From the NCBI RefSeq assembly GCF_036345915.1, contig NZ_CP107785.1, positions 6,696,001-6,760,000 on the forward strand: DNA of 64,000 nt. The letters run 5' to 3'. The DNA comes from Nocardia sp. NBC_00565 (GTDB lineage Bacteria > Actinomycetota > Actinomycetes > Mycobacteriales > Mycobacteriaceae). The position numbers were made by a program, and so were the translations under genes. Every line of letters begins with the position of its first letter. The first letter of the stretch is position 1. The notes under the pieces were generated by a model. The model saw nothing but the letters and a program-made list of their open reading frames with translations. It searched no databases and was not told where the DNA came from. Below, piece after piece: positions 1-8,339 of this stretch.

Positions 1-460
1 CGCCGGTCTCACCTCGCCCGCCAAGGCCTATACGCCGATCGCCGGCGCGGACGTGCGCCTCGAGCCGGGCACCGACACCACCATCGCCCTCGACCCCACC
101 TTCGAGCACGCGCTCATGGTGATCGAAGGCGCGGTAACCGCCGCTGATACCGAAATCGCCGCGGGCCCACTGCTCTACCTGGGCACCGGCCGCGACGAAC
201 TGCGGCTCGCCAGCACCGAGGGCGCCCACTTCGCACTGATCGGCGGCGAACCGTTCGGCGAGGAACTGGTGATGTGGTGGAACTTCGTCGGCCGCAGCCA
301 CGAGGACATCGTCGCGGCCCGAAACGATTGGGAGAACCACGATCTCGCCCGTTTCGCCGATATCGCGGGCCACACCCCCGACCAGCGCATCCCCGCCCCA
401 CCCCTGCCCGGCCTGCACCTCAAGCCCCGCAAACGCCGCCTCGGCCAGGCCCATTCCTGA
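1..460 (+). CDS. Pirin-like protein, C-terminal part (cut by left edge)
   Basis: The frame is open from base 2 to the TGA at 458-460, so the gene starts outside the window. Pirins are bicupin proteins, some with quercetinase activity and some acting as transcription cofactors. The visible part looks like the second cupin: a segment ending in LIGGEPFGEELVMWWNFVGR followed by an SHEDIV helix and an IPAPPLPGLHLKPR tail, which are typical of pirin C-termini. The metal-binding first cupin is not visible, so activity cannot be judged. A GTG at 53 is internal and not a credible start because the reading frame continues upstream with pirin-like sequence. Confidence 0.75.
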   Translation, partial: AGLTSPAKAYTPIAGADVRLEPGTDTTIALDPTFEHALMVIEGAVTAADTEIAAGPLLYLGTGRDELRLASTEGAHFALIGGEPFGEELVMWWNFVGRSHEDIVAARNDWENHDLARFADIAGHTPDQRIPAPPLPGLHLKPRKRRLGQAHS

Positions 461-626
461 CCCCAGGCGAATCCCCGCACTCTTTCTCGGTGTTCGCACT
501 CCCTGTGGTGCCTACATCGGGCGCGAAGCCCGACAAGGTGTGCGGCTGTGCTGGCTCGCATCGAGCCCGAGTGCTGTGCCGGGCTACAGCTTTTCCTACG
601 CGGCCACTCGTCGTGCGGCATCGCAC

Positions 627-1616
627 TCAGGCGGCGGTGCCGCGGAAGGTCCTGCGGTAGCTGTTCGGTGCGATGCCCAGTACCGAACGCATGTGCTGGC
701 GTAGGGAATTCGCGGTGCCGAAGCCCGCTCGGTGGGCGACCAGGTCGATGCTGAGGTCGCTGTTCTCCAGGAGGTCGCGAGCACGTTCGAGGCGCTGGGC
801 GGTGAGCCAGCGGCCCGGAGTGGCGCCGACTTCGTCGCGGAACTTGCGGCTGAAGGTGCGAACGCTCATGCGGGCGTGCGTTGCCATCTCCTCCAGCGAG
901 ATCTGGTCCGCCAGGCGATCCAGCAGCCAGGCGCGGGTCGCGGCCGTCGAAGCAACCGTCGGTTCGGGCACCGGGCGTTCGATGAACTGCGCCTGCCCGC
1001 CGTCACGCCAGGGCGGGACCACGCAACGTCGCGCCACGCGGTTGGCGGCGGCGGCGCCATAGTCGCGGCGGACCAGGTGCAGGCACAGATCGATGCCCGC
1101 GGCGATACCCGCCGACGTGAGCACGTCACCGTCGTCCACGAACAACACGTCCTGATCGACGCGCACCTTCGGAAAGGCCCGCCGGAACTCGTCGGCCCGC
1201 TGCCAATGGGTGGTGGCCGGACGTCCATCGAGCAGACCGGCGGCGGCGAGCACGTAGCTGCCGGTGCAGATCGAAACCATCCTGGCACCGGGGCGAACCA
1301 GGGTGAGCGCGGCGGCCAGCGGCTCGGGCAGCGCCGAGCCGACGTGCAATTCGCTGAGATCGTGGATGGGCGGGATGACGACCGTGTCGGCATCGGCCAG
1401 CGCCTGTGGTCCGTGCGCGACGGCGATGGCGAAACCGGCGTCACTCTGGACCGGCTGCCCATCGGCCGTGCACACCAGCACCTCGTACAGCGACCGTCCG
1501 GCGTCGTCGAACGCGTTCCCGAAGACGCGCGACGGAATCCCCAGCTCGAAGGGCGGCACGCCGTCGAGTGCCAGGACGACGACCCGATGCGGTCGCGATG
1601 TGGTGTCGGCAACCAT
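627..1616 (-). CDS. GlxA-family transcriptional regulator (DJ-1/PfpI plus AraC HTH)
   Basis: About 329 residues. The N-terminal half (about 10-190) is a DJ-1/PfpI-like amidase-type domain with the elbow SICTGSYVLAAAGLLDG; the C-terminal 100 residues carry a two-helix-turn-helix AraC domain (SLEEMATHARMSVRTFSRKF ... IDLVAHRAGFGTANSLRQHM). Proteins of this architecture usually act as transcriptional regulators. The frame stays open upstream to 2285, but the ATG at 1614-1616 is chosen because it begins the PfpI-like domain and leaves a normal divergent spacer to the oxidoreductase at 1728. That spacer carries a 7-bp inverted repeat, making autoregulation and control of the neighbour likely (inference). 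Confidence 0.85.
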   Translation of the reverse strand: MVADTTSRPHRVVVLALDGVPPFELGIPSRVFGNAFDDAGRSLYEVLVCTADGQPVQSDAGFAIAVAHGPQALADADTVVIPPIHDLSELHVGSALPEPLAAALTLVRPGARMVSICTGSYVLAAAGLLDGRPATTHWQRADEFRRAFPKVRVDQDVLFVDDGDVLTSAGIAAGIDLCLHLVRRDYGAAAANRVARRCVVPPWRDGGQAQFIERPVPEPTVASTAATRAWLLDRLADQISLEEMATHARMSVRTFSRKFRDEVGATPGRWLTAQRLERARDLLENSDLSIDLVAHRAGFGTANSLRQHMRSVLGIAPNSYRRTFRGTAA

Positions 1617-1635
1617 GTGGCCGAATTCTGTCAGA

Positions 1636-1655
1636 TATTGGCCATCCAGCCAATA
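1636..1655. promoter_or_regulatory. Inverted repeat in divergent promoter, candidate operator
   Basis: TATTGGC, six bases, then GCCAATA: a perfect 7-bp inverted repeat in the 111-bp spacer between the GlxA-type regulator and the divergent NADP oxidoreductase. Its centre is 20-30 bp from the regulator start and about 80 bp from the other start. This fits an operator for the neighbouring regulator, but binding is inferred. Confidence 0.45.
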
Positions 1656-1727
1656 CTGCGCACTCTCGATCGGAGGCAATCTGAGTCCGCTCGCACGCCG
1701 CCGAGCCCCGAGGAAAGGACACAGACC

Positions 1728-2666
1728 ATGAGCACCAGCACCACGATGCGCGCCATCGGCATCCGCGAATGGGGCGGCCCGGACGTTCTGACACCCGTCG
1801 AGATCGAGCGGCCCGAACCCGGCGTGACCGAGATCCTGGTGCGGGTGCACGCGGCCGGGGTGAATCCGGTCGACTGGAAGACCCGCACCAGCGGTGGCCT
1901 GATCGTGTGGGGCCCGACGCCCATCGTCGGCTGGGATGTCTCCGGCACGGTCGAGGCGGTCGGGCCCGGGGTGACGCTGTACCAGCCCGGCGACGCGGTC
2001 TTCGGCATGCCCCATTTCCCGCGCCAGGCGGGCGGCTACGCCGAATTCGTCGCCGCACCGGCCCGGCACTTCGTCCGCAAGCCCGACACGATCACCCATC
2101 TCGAGGCCGCCGCACTGCCGCTCGCGGCGCTCACCGCCTGGCAGGGGCTGATCGACACCGCGAAACTGAGTGCCGGACAACGGGTTCTGATCCACGCGGC
2201 CAGCGGCGGTGTCGGACATCTGGCCGTGCAGATCGCGAAGGCGCAGGGCGCGTATGTCATCGGAACGGCCCGGGCAGCTAAGCACGAATTCCTGCTCGCC
2301 CTCGGTGCGGACGAGGTAATCGACTACACCACCGTCGATTTCGCCGATGCGGTCCGCGATATCGACGTCGTCCTCGACACCATCGGCGGCGACTACGGCA
2401 CTCGCTCACTGCGCGTACTGCGCCCCGGCGGTCATCTGGTAACCCTCCCCGGCCCGGACGATGTACCGCCCGCCGCCGACGTGCAGACCGGATGGATCAT
2501 GGTGGAACCGGATTCGGCCGGCTTGCGCGCGATCGCCGAACTGGTCGCGGCAGGCAGACTGCGCCCCGAGCTCGATACCGTCCTCCCTCTCACCGATGCG
2601 GCCAAGGCACACACCTACGGCGAGACCGGCCGCACTCGCGGCAAAATCGTGCTGCAGGTCGTCTGA
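1728..2666 (+). CDS. NADP-dependent zinc-free alcohol dehydrogenase / quinone oxidoreductase
   Basis: 312 residues. The N-terminal GroES-like domain carries AAGVNPVDWKTR, and the Rossmann domain carries HAASGGVGHLAVQIAKAQGA, the NADP-binding signature of the quinone oxidoreductase branch of the MDR superfamily. The cysteine/histidine zinc ligands of true alcohol dehydrogenases are absent. It probably reduces quinones or enones with NADPH. The ATG at 1728 follows AGGAAAGG at 1711-1718. Longer open frames upstream run antisense to the regulator and are not real. Divergent pairing with the GlxA-type regulator suggests inducible expression. Confidence 0.85.
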   Translation: MSTSTTMRAIGIREWGGPDVLTPVEIERPEPGVTEILVRVHAAGVNPVDWKTRTSGGLIVWGPTPIVGWDVSGTVEAVGPGVTLYQPGDAVFGMPHFPRQAGGYAEFVAAPARHFVRKPDTITHLEAAALPLAALTAWQGLIDTAKLSAGQRVLIHAASGGVGHLAVQIAKAQGAYVIGTARAAKHEFLLALGADEVIDYTTVDFADAVRDIDVVLDTIGGDYGTRSLRVLRPGGHLVTLPGPDDVPPAADVQTGWIMVEPDSAGLRAIAELVAAGRLRPELDTVLPLTDAAKAHTYGETGRTRGKIVLQVV

Positions 2667-2866
2667 TGCGTAGGCCCGGAGCAGGTCTGACCGTCCGTTC
2701 CGGGCCACCGCGCCCGTTGCGCCCGAGCACTCGACGGAACCGACCGGCGGTATCGGGATTCGCCAGGAGCATACGACCGGCTATGCGCGCGGAGAAGCAT
2801 CCACATCGGCCGACAACCCCAGAAAGGGCTGATCACAAGGCATTAGGGGCATCCCGGCAGGATTAG

Positions 2867-3220
2867 CTGCCGACCGCGCTGAATATCGGCGGGCACCGGA
2901 TCGATCTGGTCCCGTCGATCGATCAGGCGGGTACGCGGCTGTCGCTGACGCCCATCAGCGAGACGGACGAGCCGGTTCGCGACGTCAGCACCCAGGAGCG
3001 TTTCTTCGGTCAGATCGAAAAGTCGATGCCGCAGGTGCTGACCGGCGCGGCCATCGGCTTCGTACTCGGCTTCCCCCTCGGCCTTTTCGTCTTCGACGTC
3101 GTCACCGCTCCGATCTTCACCGTCGTCGGTGGCGTCATCGGTGCGTTCGCGGGTCTGTCTGCCGGCGGTGGCGAGCCCGCGATCCAGGCCGCGATGGACT
3201 ACTTCAACCTCAATCCCTGA
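2867..3220 (+). pseudogene. Remnant or start-less small membrane-associated protein
   Basis: An open frame follows a TAG at 2864-2866 and ends with TGA at 3218-3220. The first half reads like a soluble domain (LNIGGHRIDLVPSIDQ ... FFGQIEKS); the second half is a glycine-rich double membrane segment (VLTGAAIGFVLGFPLGLFVF ... VVGGVIGAFAGLSAGG). No ATG, GTG or TTG precedes the soluble part, while the first ATG (3026) would leave only a 64-residue membrane piece. I read this as the 3' end of a secreted or membrane-anchored actinobacterial protein that lost its 5' end. The alternative is a real 64-residue protein starting at 3026. The 200 bp before it show no other gene. Confidence 0.45.
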
Positions 3221-3238
3221 GTAACGCGATCCAGTTAT

Positions 3239-4099
3239 TCACCCGCGGATGTCGTCATTCGCGGGCAGCAGTTTCTGAGTTCCGATGACCCGCAACAGAT
3301 CCAGCTTCTCCGCCGCATCGGTACCCGGACGTGGCAGGAAGACGAGCAGTCGCTGCGCCTCGTTCGGGGTGAGCAGGGTTTCGCAGACCGTGTCGATCAA
3401 ACCGACCTCGGGATGCAGGATCCGCTTGGTGTCGGAGATCCGCACCGCCACTTCGTGTTCGTTCCAGAGCTGCTCGAATTCCGTACTCGTGGCACGCAAT
3501 CGGCTCACGAGCTCGGTGACATCGGCGTCGCCGGATCGGCGCGCGGCGGTAGCGCGCAGGTCGGCGACGTGCTTGCGGCCCAGTCGATCCCAGTCCTGCT
3601 CCGGAAAGATCGATCGCCCGAGCGGGTCGGTAAACCAGCGCCATGCGTAGAACCGGTCCAACCCACGACGGTGCGCGTGATCGCCGACGAGCAACGTGTG
3701 CATCCGGTTCTGCACCAAAACCTCGCCGAGGTCGGTGATGACGGTGGCCGCGGTGTCGTCCAGCTTCGCCAGCACATGCATGATCCCCGGACCGACGTGC
3801 TTATCGCCGAACTCGCGCACGGGCGGGGCGTGGTCGCACAGGTGGTAGAGGTGGTCGCGTTCATCGTTGCTGAAGCGCAGCGCCCGCGCCAGCGAGGCGA
3901 GCACCTGGATGGACGGCCGCGGGCCCCGCGACTGCTCCAGGCGGGTGTAGTAGTCGGTCGACATGCCCGCGAGCAGGGCCACCTCGTCCCGGCGCAGGCC
4001 GGGCGTGCGGCGGCGGACCCCTGGCGGCAGCCCGACATCCGCGGGCGTCAACTGCGCACGGCGCCGGCGCAGGAAATCTGCCAGTTCGGATCGGTCCAT
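3239..4099 (-). CDS. Helix-turn-helix regulator with MmyB-like ligand-binding domain
   Basis: 286 residues from the ATG at 4097-4099, where MDRSELADFLRRRRAQ begins the usual N-terminus of this family; a start 18 bases upstream is possible. Residues 1-80 are an XRE-type HTH with the characteristic GVRRRTPGLRRDEVALLAG and DYYTRLEQSRGP motifs. The remainder is a PAS-like MmyB domain thought to bind a fatty-acid-like ligand. In actinobacteria these regulators are typically divergent from oxidoreductases that they control, as here with the aldo/keto reductase at 4201. Confidence 0.88.
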   Translation of the reverse strand: MDRSELADFLRRRRAQLTPADVGLPPGVRRRTPGLRRDEVALLAGMSTDYYTRLEQSRGPRPSIQVLASLARALRFSNDERDHLYHLCDHAPPVREFGDKHVGPGIMHVLAKLDDTAATVITDLGEVLVQNRMHTLLVGDHAHRRGLDRFYAWRWFTDPLGRSIFPEQDWDRLGRKHVADLRATAARRSGDADVTELVSRLRATSTEFEQLWNEHEVAVRISDTKRILHPEVGLIDTVCETLLTPNEAQRLLVFLPRPGTDAAEKLDLLRVIGTQKLLPANDDIRG

Positions 4100-4200
4100 A
4101 TCACCACTGTCCCGCAAGAGGCCGGGGCAAGCCAGGGATCGGCGATCCCCCGATAAGCGATCTCTGCCGCAACCCCGGATAAAGGTTCAGGCTTGATCCC

Positions 4201-5214
4201 ATGACGACATCGAAGATCACCACCAGCACCGAACTCGGCAAGACCGGCCCCGCGGTCAGCCGCATCGGTCTCGGCGCAATGGGCATGTCCGGCATGTACG
4301 GCGCCAGCGATGACGCCGAATCGATCGCCACCATCCACGCCGCGCTGGACTCCGGCGCCAACCTCATCGACACCGGCGACTTCTACGGCGCGGGTCATAA
4401 CGAGATGCTGATCGGCAAGGCCATCGCCGAGCGTCCCCGGGAGGACGTCGTGCTGAGCGTGAAGTTCGGCGCGCTGCGCGGACCGGGCGGCACCTGGGGC
4501 GGCACCGACAGCCGACCCGTCGCGCTGCGCAACTTCCTCACCTACAGCCTGCAGCGACTCGGCGTCGACTACATCGATATCTACCGGCCCGCGCGGCTGG
4601 ACCCGAACGTCGGGATCGAGGAGACCGTCGGTGCCATGGCCGAGTTGGTCGAGGCGGGCTACATCCGGCACATCGGGCTGTCCGAGGTCGGCGTCGACAC
4701 CATCCGCCGCGCCGCGGCCGTGCACCCGATCGTGGATCTGCAGATCGAGTACTCGCTGATCTCGCGCGGCATCGAAGCCGAAATCCTGCCCGTGGTACGG
4801 GAACTCGGCATCGGCATCACCGCCTACGGCGTACTCTCCCGCGGTCTGCTCAGCGACTCCGTTCGCTCCCGAGCGGCCTTCGCACCTGACGATTTCCGTG
4901 CGCACAGCCCGCGGTTCCAGGGCGAAAACCTCGATCAGAACCTGAAACTGGTCGACGCGCTCGCGAAAATCGCTGCGGACAAGGATGTTTCGGTGGCGCA
5001 GCTGGCCATTGCCTGGGTGCTGACCCGTGGCGCGGATATCGTGCCGATCCTCGGCGCCCGCCGCCGCGAACGCTGGTCGGAATCCCTTGGCGCACTGGAT
5101 ATCCAGCTCAGCACCGAGGAGCTGGCCACCATCGAGGCCGCGGTGCCCGCCGACCAGATCGCCGGCGAACGTTACGCGGCCGCGCAGATGGCGCTGCTGG
5201 ACAGCGAACGCTGA
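4201..5214 (+). CDS. Aldo/keto reductase, catalytic histidine replaced
   Basis: 337 residues forming a TIM-barrel AKR. The tetrad positions Asp57, Tyr62 (DTGDFYG) and Lys88 (SVKFG) are present, but the usual His in the QHRVDP motif is Ala131 (YRPARLDP). This replacement suggests altered proton relay; many such proteins still reduce carbonyls, so function is not excluded. The C-terminal NADPH-binding part is intact (DIVPILGARRRERWSESLG). It is divergent from the MmyB-type regulator across a 101-bp spacer, and a hairpin follows the stop. Confidence 0.85.
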   Translation: MTTSKITTSTELGKTGPAVSRIGLGAMGMSGMYGASDDAESIATIHAALDSGANLIDTGDFYGAGHNEMLIGKAIAERPREDVVLSVKFGALRGPGGTWGGTDSRPVALRNFLTYSLQRLGVDYIDIYRPARLDPNVGIEETVGAMAELVEAGYIRHIGLSEVGVDTIRRAAAVHPIVDLQIEYSLISRGIEAEILPVVRELGIGITAYGVLSRGLLSDSVRSRAAFAPDDFRAHSPRFQGENLDQNLKLVDALAKIAADKDVSVAQLAIAWVLTRGADIVPILGARRRERWSESLGALDIQLSTEELATIEAAVPADQIAGERYAAAQMALLDSER

Positions 5215-5221
5215 TATGGCA

Positions 5222-5249
5222 GGGAGGGCGCGCGATCGGCCGCCCTCCC
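5222..5249. terminator. Hairpin between convergent genes
   Basis: GGGAGGGCG at 5222-5230 pairs perfectly with CGCCCTCCC at 5241-5249 around a 10-base loop. It lies just after the aldo/keto reductase stop and before the 3' end of the convergent thioesterase gene. There is no clear U-tract, which is common in actinobacterial terminators. Confidence 0.6.
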
Positions 5250-5287
5250 AACCGCTACCGCCATGTCCGGGTGTTCGACGAGCGTGG

Positions 5288-5770
5288 TCACTTCCTCCTG
5301 GGGCGGATGACCGCGGTGAAAGCCGATGCGGCGACCGACTTTCCGGTGTTGTCGGTAATGTCCACCGGGACCGCCAACTCGACATCGACCCGCGCCGCGA
5401 TATCGGAGCGCGCCTGCTCGAGCGTTTCGGCAGACAGCTCGGATGTCGCGAGGAACGGGCCCGCCGCGCCCTTGGCCCGCGCCAGATATTCGATCCGGCC
5501 GTCGCGAGCCACGATGAACGTCTCCCCCATTAGATCGACGATGCCCGAGATCGACGCGCCCATCGCCGCGGTCTCGGCCAGGCCGAACAGCACCGCGGCG
5601 TGCAGATCACCGTTGTGGTTGAGATGTTCGGGTTTGGGCGCGATTGTCACGACATTGCGGCCCGCGCTGAACTCGACCCCTTCGATCCCGGCGTACTGGA
5701 TGAACCCCAGCTTCTGAAAACCGGCCATCACCAGATCGCCCATGGCTGCACTGTCCATCGCATCTCCCAC
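5288..5770 (-). CDS. Hotdog-fold thioesterase-like protein (DUF4442 / YiiD-C type)
   Basis: 160 residues. The hotdog helix is recognisable in HLNHNGDLHAAVLFGLAETA, with Asn/Asp at the position where PaaI-type thioesterases bind the thioester. The family acts on acyl-CoA or acyl-carrier substrates, but the substrate here cannot be told from sequence. Two in-frame ATGs (5770 and 5758) compete for the start. It is a single gene with no operon partner visible. Confidence 0.7.
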   Translation of the reverse strand: MGDAMDSAAMGDLVMAGFQKLGFIQYAGIEGVEFSAGRNVVTIAPKPEHLNHNGDLHAAVLFGLAETAAMGASISGIVDLMGETFIVARDGRIEYLARAKGAAGPFLATSELSAETLEQARSDIAARVDVELAVPVDITDNTGKSVAASAFTAVIRPRRK

Positions 5771-5855
5771 CGAAAACTGAAACGTGTTCTATTTTCATAC
5801 CTCGGCGATGCGCGGTTGTCCACTGAATCGCGCTCCGGGCGGCGGAGTGCACCCG

Positions 5856-6221
5856 TCAGTACGAGGACGAACTCGTCAGCGTGACGACGAGATAGCCGAC
5901 GGCGAGAACCGCGCAGAGCACATTGGCAACAGTGGCGGCGATCGCCCAAGCCTTCGCCTTCTTGGACGCGTCGAACGCACCAGCGATATCTCCGCTGTGC
6001 CACTTCGAATGCACCTGCGAACCGAAGAGAATCGACACGATGCCGAGCACGGAACCCACCATGCAGGTGAGGGTCCCGAGGATGGTGGCCCCGATCGCCC
6101 AGCCCAGATGGGCAGGCGGTTCCGCCGGCGCGTAGACCGGGTATCCGTACCCCGGCGGCGGGCCGTATCCGGGCTGGTTGGCCGGGTAGCCGTAACCGCC
6201 GGGCTGTCCCCCATCAGTCAT
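5856..6221 (-). CDS. CD225/dispanin-like small membrane protein
   Basis: About 121 residues from the ATG at 6219-6221. A Gly/Tyr/Pro-rich cytoplasmic N-terminus (about 1-45, GGYGYP ... GYGPPPGYGYPVY) is followed by two membrane segments (about 50-75 and 93-115) joined by a basic loop with SGDIAGAFDASKKAKAW. This is the CD225/interferon-induced transmembrane-like pattern widespread in actinobacteria; its role there is unknown. A longer frame to 6260 adds an unconvincing basic stretch, so the inner ATG is preferred. Confidence 0.75.
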   Translation of the reverse strand: MTDGGQPGGYGYPANQPGYGPPPGYGYPVYAPAEPPAHLGWAIGATILGTLTCMVGSVLGIVSILFGSQVHSKWHSGDIAGAFDASKKAKAWAIAATVANVLCAVLAVGYLVVTLTSSSSY

Positions 6222-6349
6222 GGCAGTGATCCCGTCTCGAAGTCGGCGGCTGGGCGGCATTTCCTGCCGGCCCTGGCCGAGGCGTTACCAGCGTACGAAC
6301 CGGGCCTGCGTCCCGCACCACAGCCCCACGCCATGGGGACTAGCGGTGA

Positions 6350-6613
6350 TACGACCTCGGCAGCACCCACCAACTCCCCGCAGCCCCCGCATCACCAGCA
6401 ACAACCGCCGACGCCATCCCCCACACCCTCCTCTGGACCCTCCCCCTAGCCCTGCTCCTACTCACCCTGACCTTCCTCTTCCCCACCCGACTGACAATCC
6501 CGAGCCGCCAACACCCCGGGGACCCAGCAAGTCCAGTTGACCGATTGCGCCGGTTCGAAGGACCGCAGTACCCGTGCTCACTGAGGTCATCGGGTCCGCC
6601 CGTACAGCGGTGA
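6350..6613 (+). pseudogene. Remnant of an MFS drug transporter, last membrane helix
   Basis: An open stretch after TGA 6347-6349 and before TGA 6611-6613 encodes a segment ending in DAIPHTLLWTLPLALLLLTL, then TFLFP. This closely resembles the end of the last helix of DHA2 (EmrB/QacA) drug-proton antiporters, where a short amphipathic stretch with H-xx-LW precedes a leucine-rich helix. There is no start codon or upstream transporter sequence. The 480-bp region 6260-6740 contains nothing else convincing; other open frames there are proline-rich reading-frame noise. I infer a decayed transporter gene. Confidence 0.4.
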
Positions 6614-6740
6614 TCAACGGTCAGCTGGCGTGCCCCGGTGCACGCCACGGCGCGACAGCTGCCCGCACCAGCGTGCCGAGCATCGGGCGCAGCCGATTCG
6701 GGGCTGATGGCGCAGGATATTTCGGCTACCGTCGATACAG

Positions 6741-7457
6741 GTGTCCGAGGTCGCGATCGGGGGTGCTGAAGGAATGTTCGATCCCGGTGTCGAGATCGAT
6801 CGGCTGATCGCTGAGCAGATCGGGTGGTCGTGGTTCGACGATCACGTGCTCTACACATGCGGCGTCGTCGACTTTCTGGTCAAGAAGCAGTTAGCGCGGA
6901 TCCGGGCGCAGGCGACCAGGATTCGCCTCGAAGCCGATGAGCTGTGCCTGGCCGAGGGGCCAGCTGTCTGGTCGGTCTGGCAGGCGGTCGGCGACGGCAG
7001 TTGGGCCCCAAGGACGATGTACGCGTCCGGATCACTCTCGTTCGTAGCGGCCGCCCACCTCGGCAATGCGCTCGCCAATCAATCTCGGCGTCGGCGCGCG
7101 GCCCACGAACTTCAGCCGCGCTGGGTACCCGCACGCCCCGGCGCGGCCATGGTGTCCGAGCGGCGGGTGTTCTTCCACAACCCCGGCCACACATTCTCGA
7201 TCTACTGGTCCGGACTGGACATGGTGGATCTGATCGGACCCGATCGCGTGGAGTTCCGCTACCGCGACCTACCGGGCAAGCCACAAGCACTCCAAGTCCA
7301 AAGCCCCTGGGCAATCCTGATGTTCGCACTAGCAGCCCACACCCAGTTCCCCAACCACCCCCTCCTACTGTCCGGCAACTGGCTCCCAGCCGGATTCGAG
7401 GACAAGTGCCACATAGCAGGCAAGCCCTGCCCCCACGTCCGCTTCCCCTCCCCCTGA
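6741..7457 (+). CDS. Conserved hypothetical protein, function unknown
   Basis: Up to 238 residues, no recognised domain. It is rich in Trp and His, has no signal peptide, and carries a central motif MVSERRVFFHNPGHTFSIYWSGLDMVDL that reads as a beta-rich soluble domain, with a hydrophobic helix SPWAILMFALAAHTQ and a Cys pair near the end (DKCHIAGKPCPH). GTG 6741 and ATG 6774 are alternative starts. A TACCGT hexamer eight bases before the GTG would suit a leaderless transcript. Codon use becomes CCC-rich towards the 3' end. Confidence 0.55.
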   Translation: MSEVAIGGAEGMFDPGVEIDRLIAEQIGWSWFDDHVLYTCGVVDFLVKKQLARIRAQATRIRLEADELCLAEGPAVWSVWQAVGDGSWAPRTMYASGSLSFVAAAHLGNALANQSRRRRAAHELQPRWVPARPGAAMVSERRVFFHNPGHTFSIYWSGLDMVDLIGPDRVEFRYRDLPGKPQALQVQSPWAILMFALAAHTQFPNHPLLLSGNWLPAGFEDKCHIAGKPCPHVRFPSP

Positions 7458-7657
7458 ACCCCCTCGCCCTCCCGGAAGATCAGATCACCGGAGCTGAACA
7501 TGCATGAGAACCCTACGGGCGGTCAAAGACGTCGTCCCGCTGCAGTTCCTCACGGGTCAACGTACGAAACACTCGTGGGTCAGCGACGAACTGAGTCATC
7601 CCCGCACGCAGCGCGGCCGCAATCAGGTTCCTGCGCTCGGGAATCGGACCGGATCGC

Positions 7658-8065
7658 TCAGGGAAGAACATTGATGAAATCCAGTCCGGCGGTCTTCACC
7701 GCACGAAAGTGGTTGTCCGCGGTTGCGATGTCTCTGACTTGGAGGCGCTCGGCAACAGCAATCAAAGAAGCGTCGGCGGCACCGAGCGGAAAACTCGCGA
7801 ATTGCTTCATCAACTCGATGATGCGCGATGTATCCCCTGGATCGAACTCTTCACGAAATAGCCCATCCCGCACGGCTTCCATGAACTGGATCTCGGCCTG
7901 CGCACCTGCGTACTTCTGCAGCAAATAGGTCACTTCGGCCACAACGTATGGCGTAACAACGAACTCATCGGCACGACCTGCCAGGAAGGCACTCATCTCC
8001 GTATGCCGCTTGTCCCGCCGATTCATTACCGCTACCAAAACATTGGCATCGACGATCAGCGTCAC
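7658..8065 (-). CDS. PIN-domain ribonuclease toxin, VapC-like
   Basis: 135 residues with all four PIN acidic positions: Asp6 (IVDANVLV), Glu44 (VVAEVTYLL), Asp98 (AADASLIAVAERL) and Asp117 (DIATADNHF), which coordinate the Mg/Mn of the ribonuclease site. It starts with GTG at 8063-8065, and that codon overlaps the TGA of the upstream small gene (GTGA), so the two are translationally coupled. Upstream partner and overlap are typical of VapBC modules; the RNA target cannot be predicted. Confidence 0.85.
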   Translation of the reverse strand: MTLIVDANVLVAVMNRRDKRHTEMSAFLAGRADEFVVTPYVVAEVTYLLQKYAGAQAEIQFMEAVRDGLFREEFDPGDTSRIIELMKQFASFPLGAADASLIAVAERLQVRDIATADNHFRAVKTAGLDFINVLP

Positions 8066-8262
8066 TTGGCCTCGAAAAGTTCGGTATCCATCCGCTCGCT
8101 GAGATCTTCCGGACCGTCAAAGGACGGCAAACCGGCGAGCCGATCACCAGAGCCACCCTTGACCAGGCGTAGCAGCGCGTCGCGCGCTGCAGGCGCAACT
8201 TCCGGTGGAAGCTGCTCGACCAGACGGTGCAGTTCGGGGTAGTGGTCGTACGCCACGCTCAT
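8062..8262 (-). CDS. Putative VapB-type antitoxin
   Basis: 66 residues starting at the ATG at 8260-8262. It begins with SVAYDHYPELHRLVEQLP, a helix-rich segment, and ends with a charged tail SERMDTELFEAK of the sort that wraps a PIN toxin. No clear ribbon-helix-helix or AbrB motif can be named. Assignment rests on size, position directly before vapC and the four-base GTGA overlap. It lies 3' of the rpoC terminator, so the module should have its own promoter. Confidence 0.65.
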   Translation of the reverse strand: MSVAYDHYPELHRLVEQLPPEVAPAARDALLRLVKGGSGDRLAGLPSFDGPEDLSERMDTELFEAK

Positions 8263-8284
8263 ACCTCGACAATACGTGAAACGA

Positions 8285-8318
8285 CGATCGCCCCGCTCCT
8301 GTTGGAGCGGGGCGATCG
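8285..8318 (-). terminator. Terminator of rpoBC
   Basis: CGATCGCCCCGCTCC (8285-8299) and its perfect complement at 8304-8318 form a 15-bp stem with a TGTT loop, 22 bases after the rpoC stop. It separates rpoC from the vapBC module. Confidence 0.85.
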
Positions 8319-8339
8319 CCTGACTAAAAGAGCTACCGG

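Noticed and set aside
732..1727. Extension of the oxidoreductase frame upstream to 732
   Set aside because: The extension is antisense to the GlxA-type regulator and has no similarity to the MDR fold; ATG 1728 has a good ribosome-binding site.
6220..6540. 106-codon proline-rich frame
   Set aside because: Low-complexity composition, no ribosome-binding site; the only protein-like signal in the region is in another frame (6350-6613).
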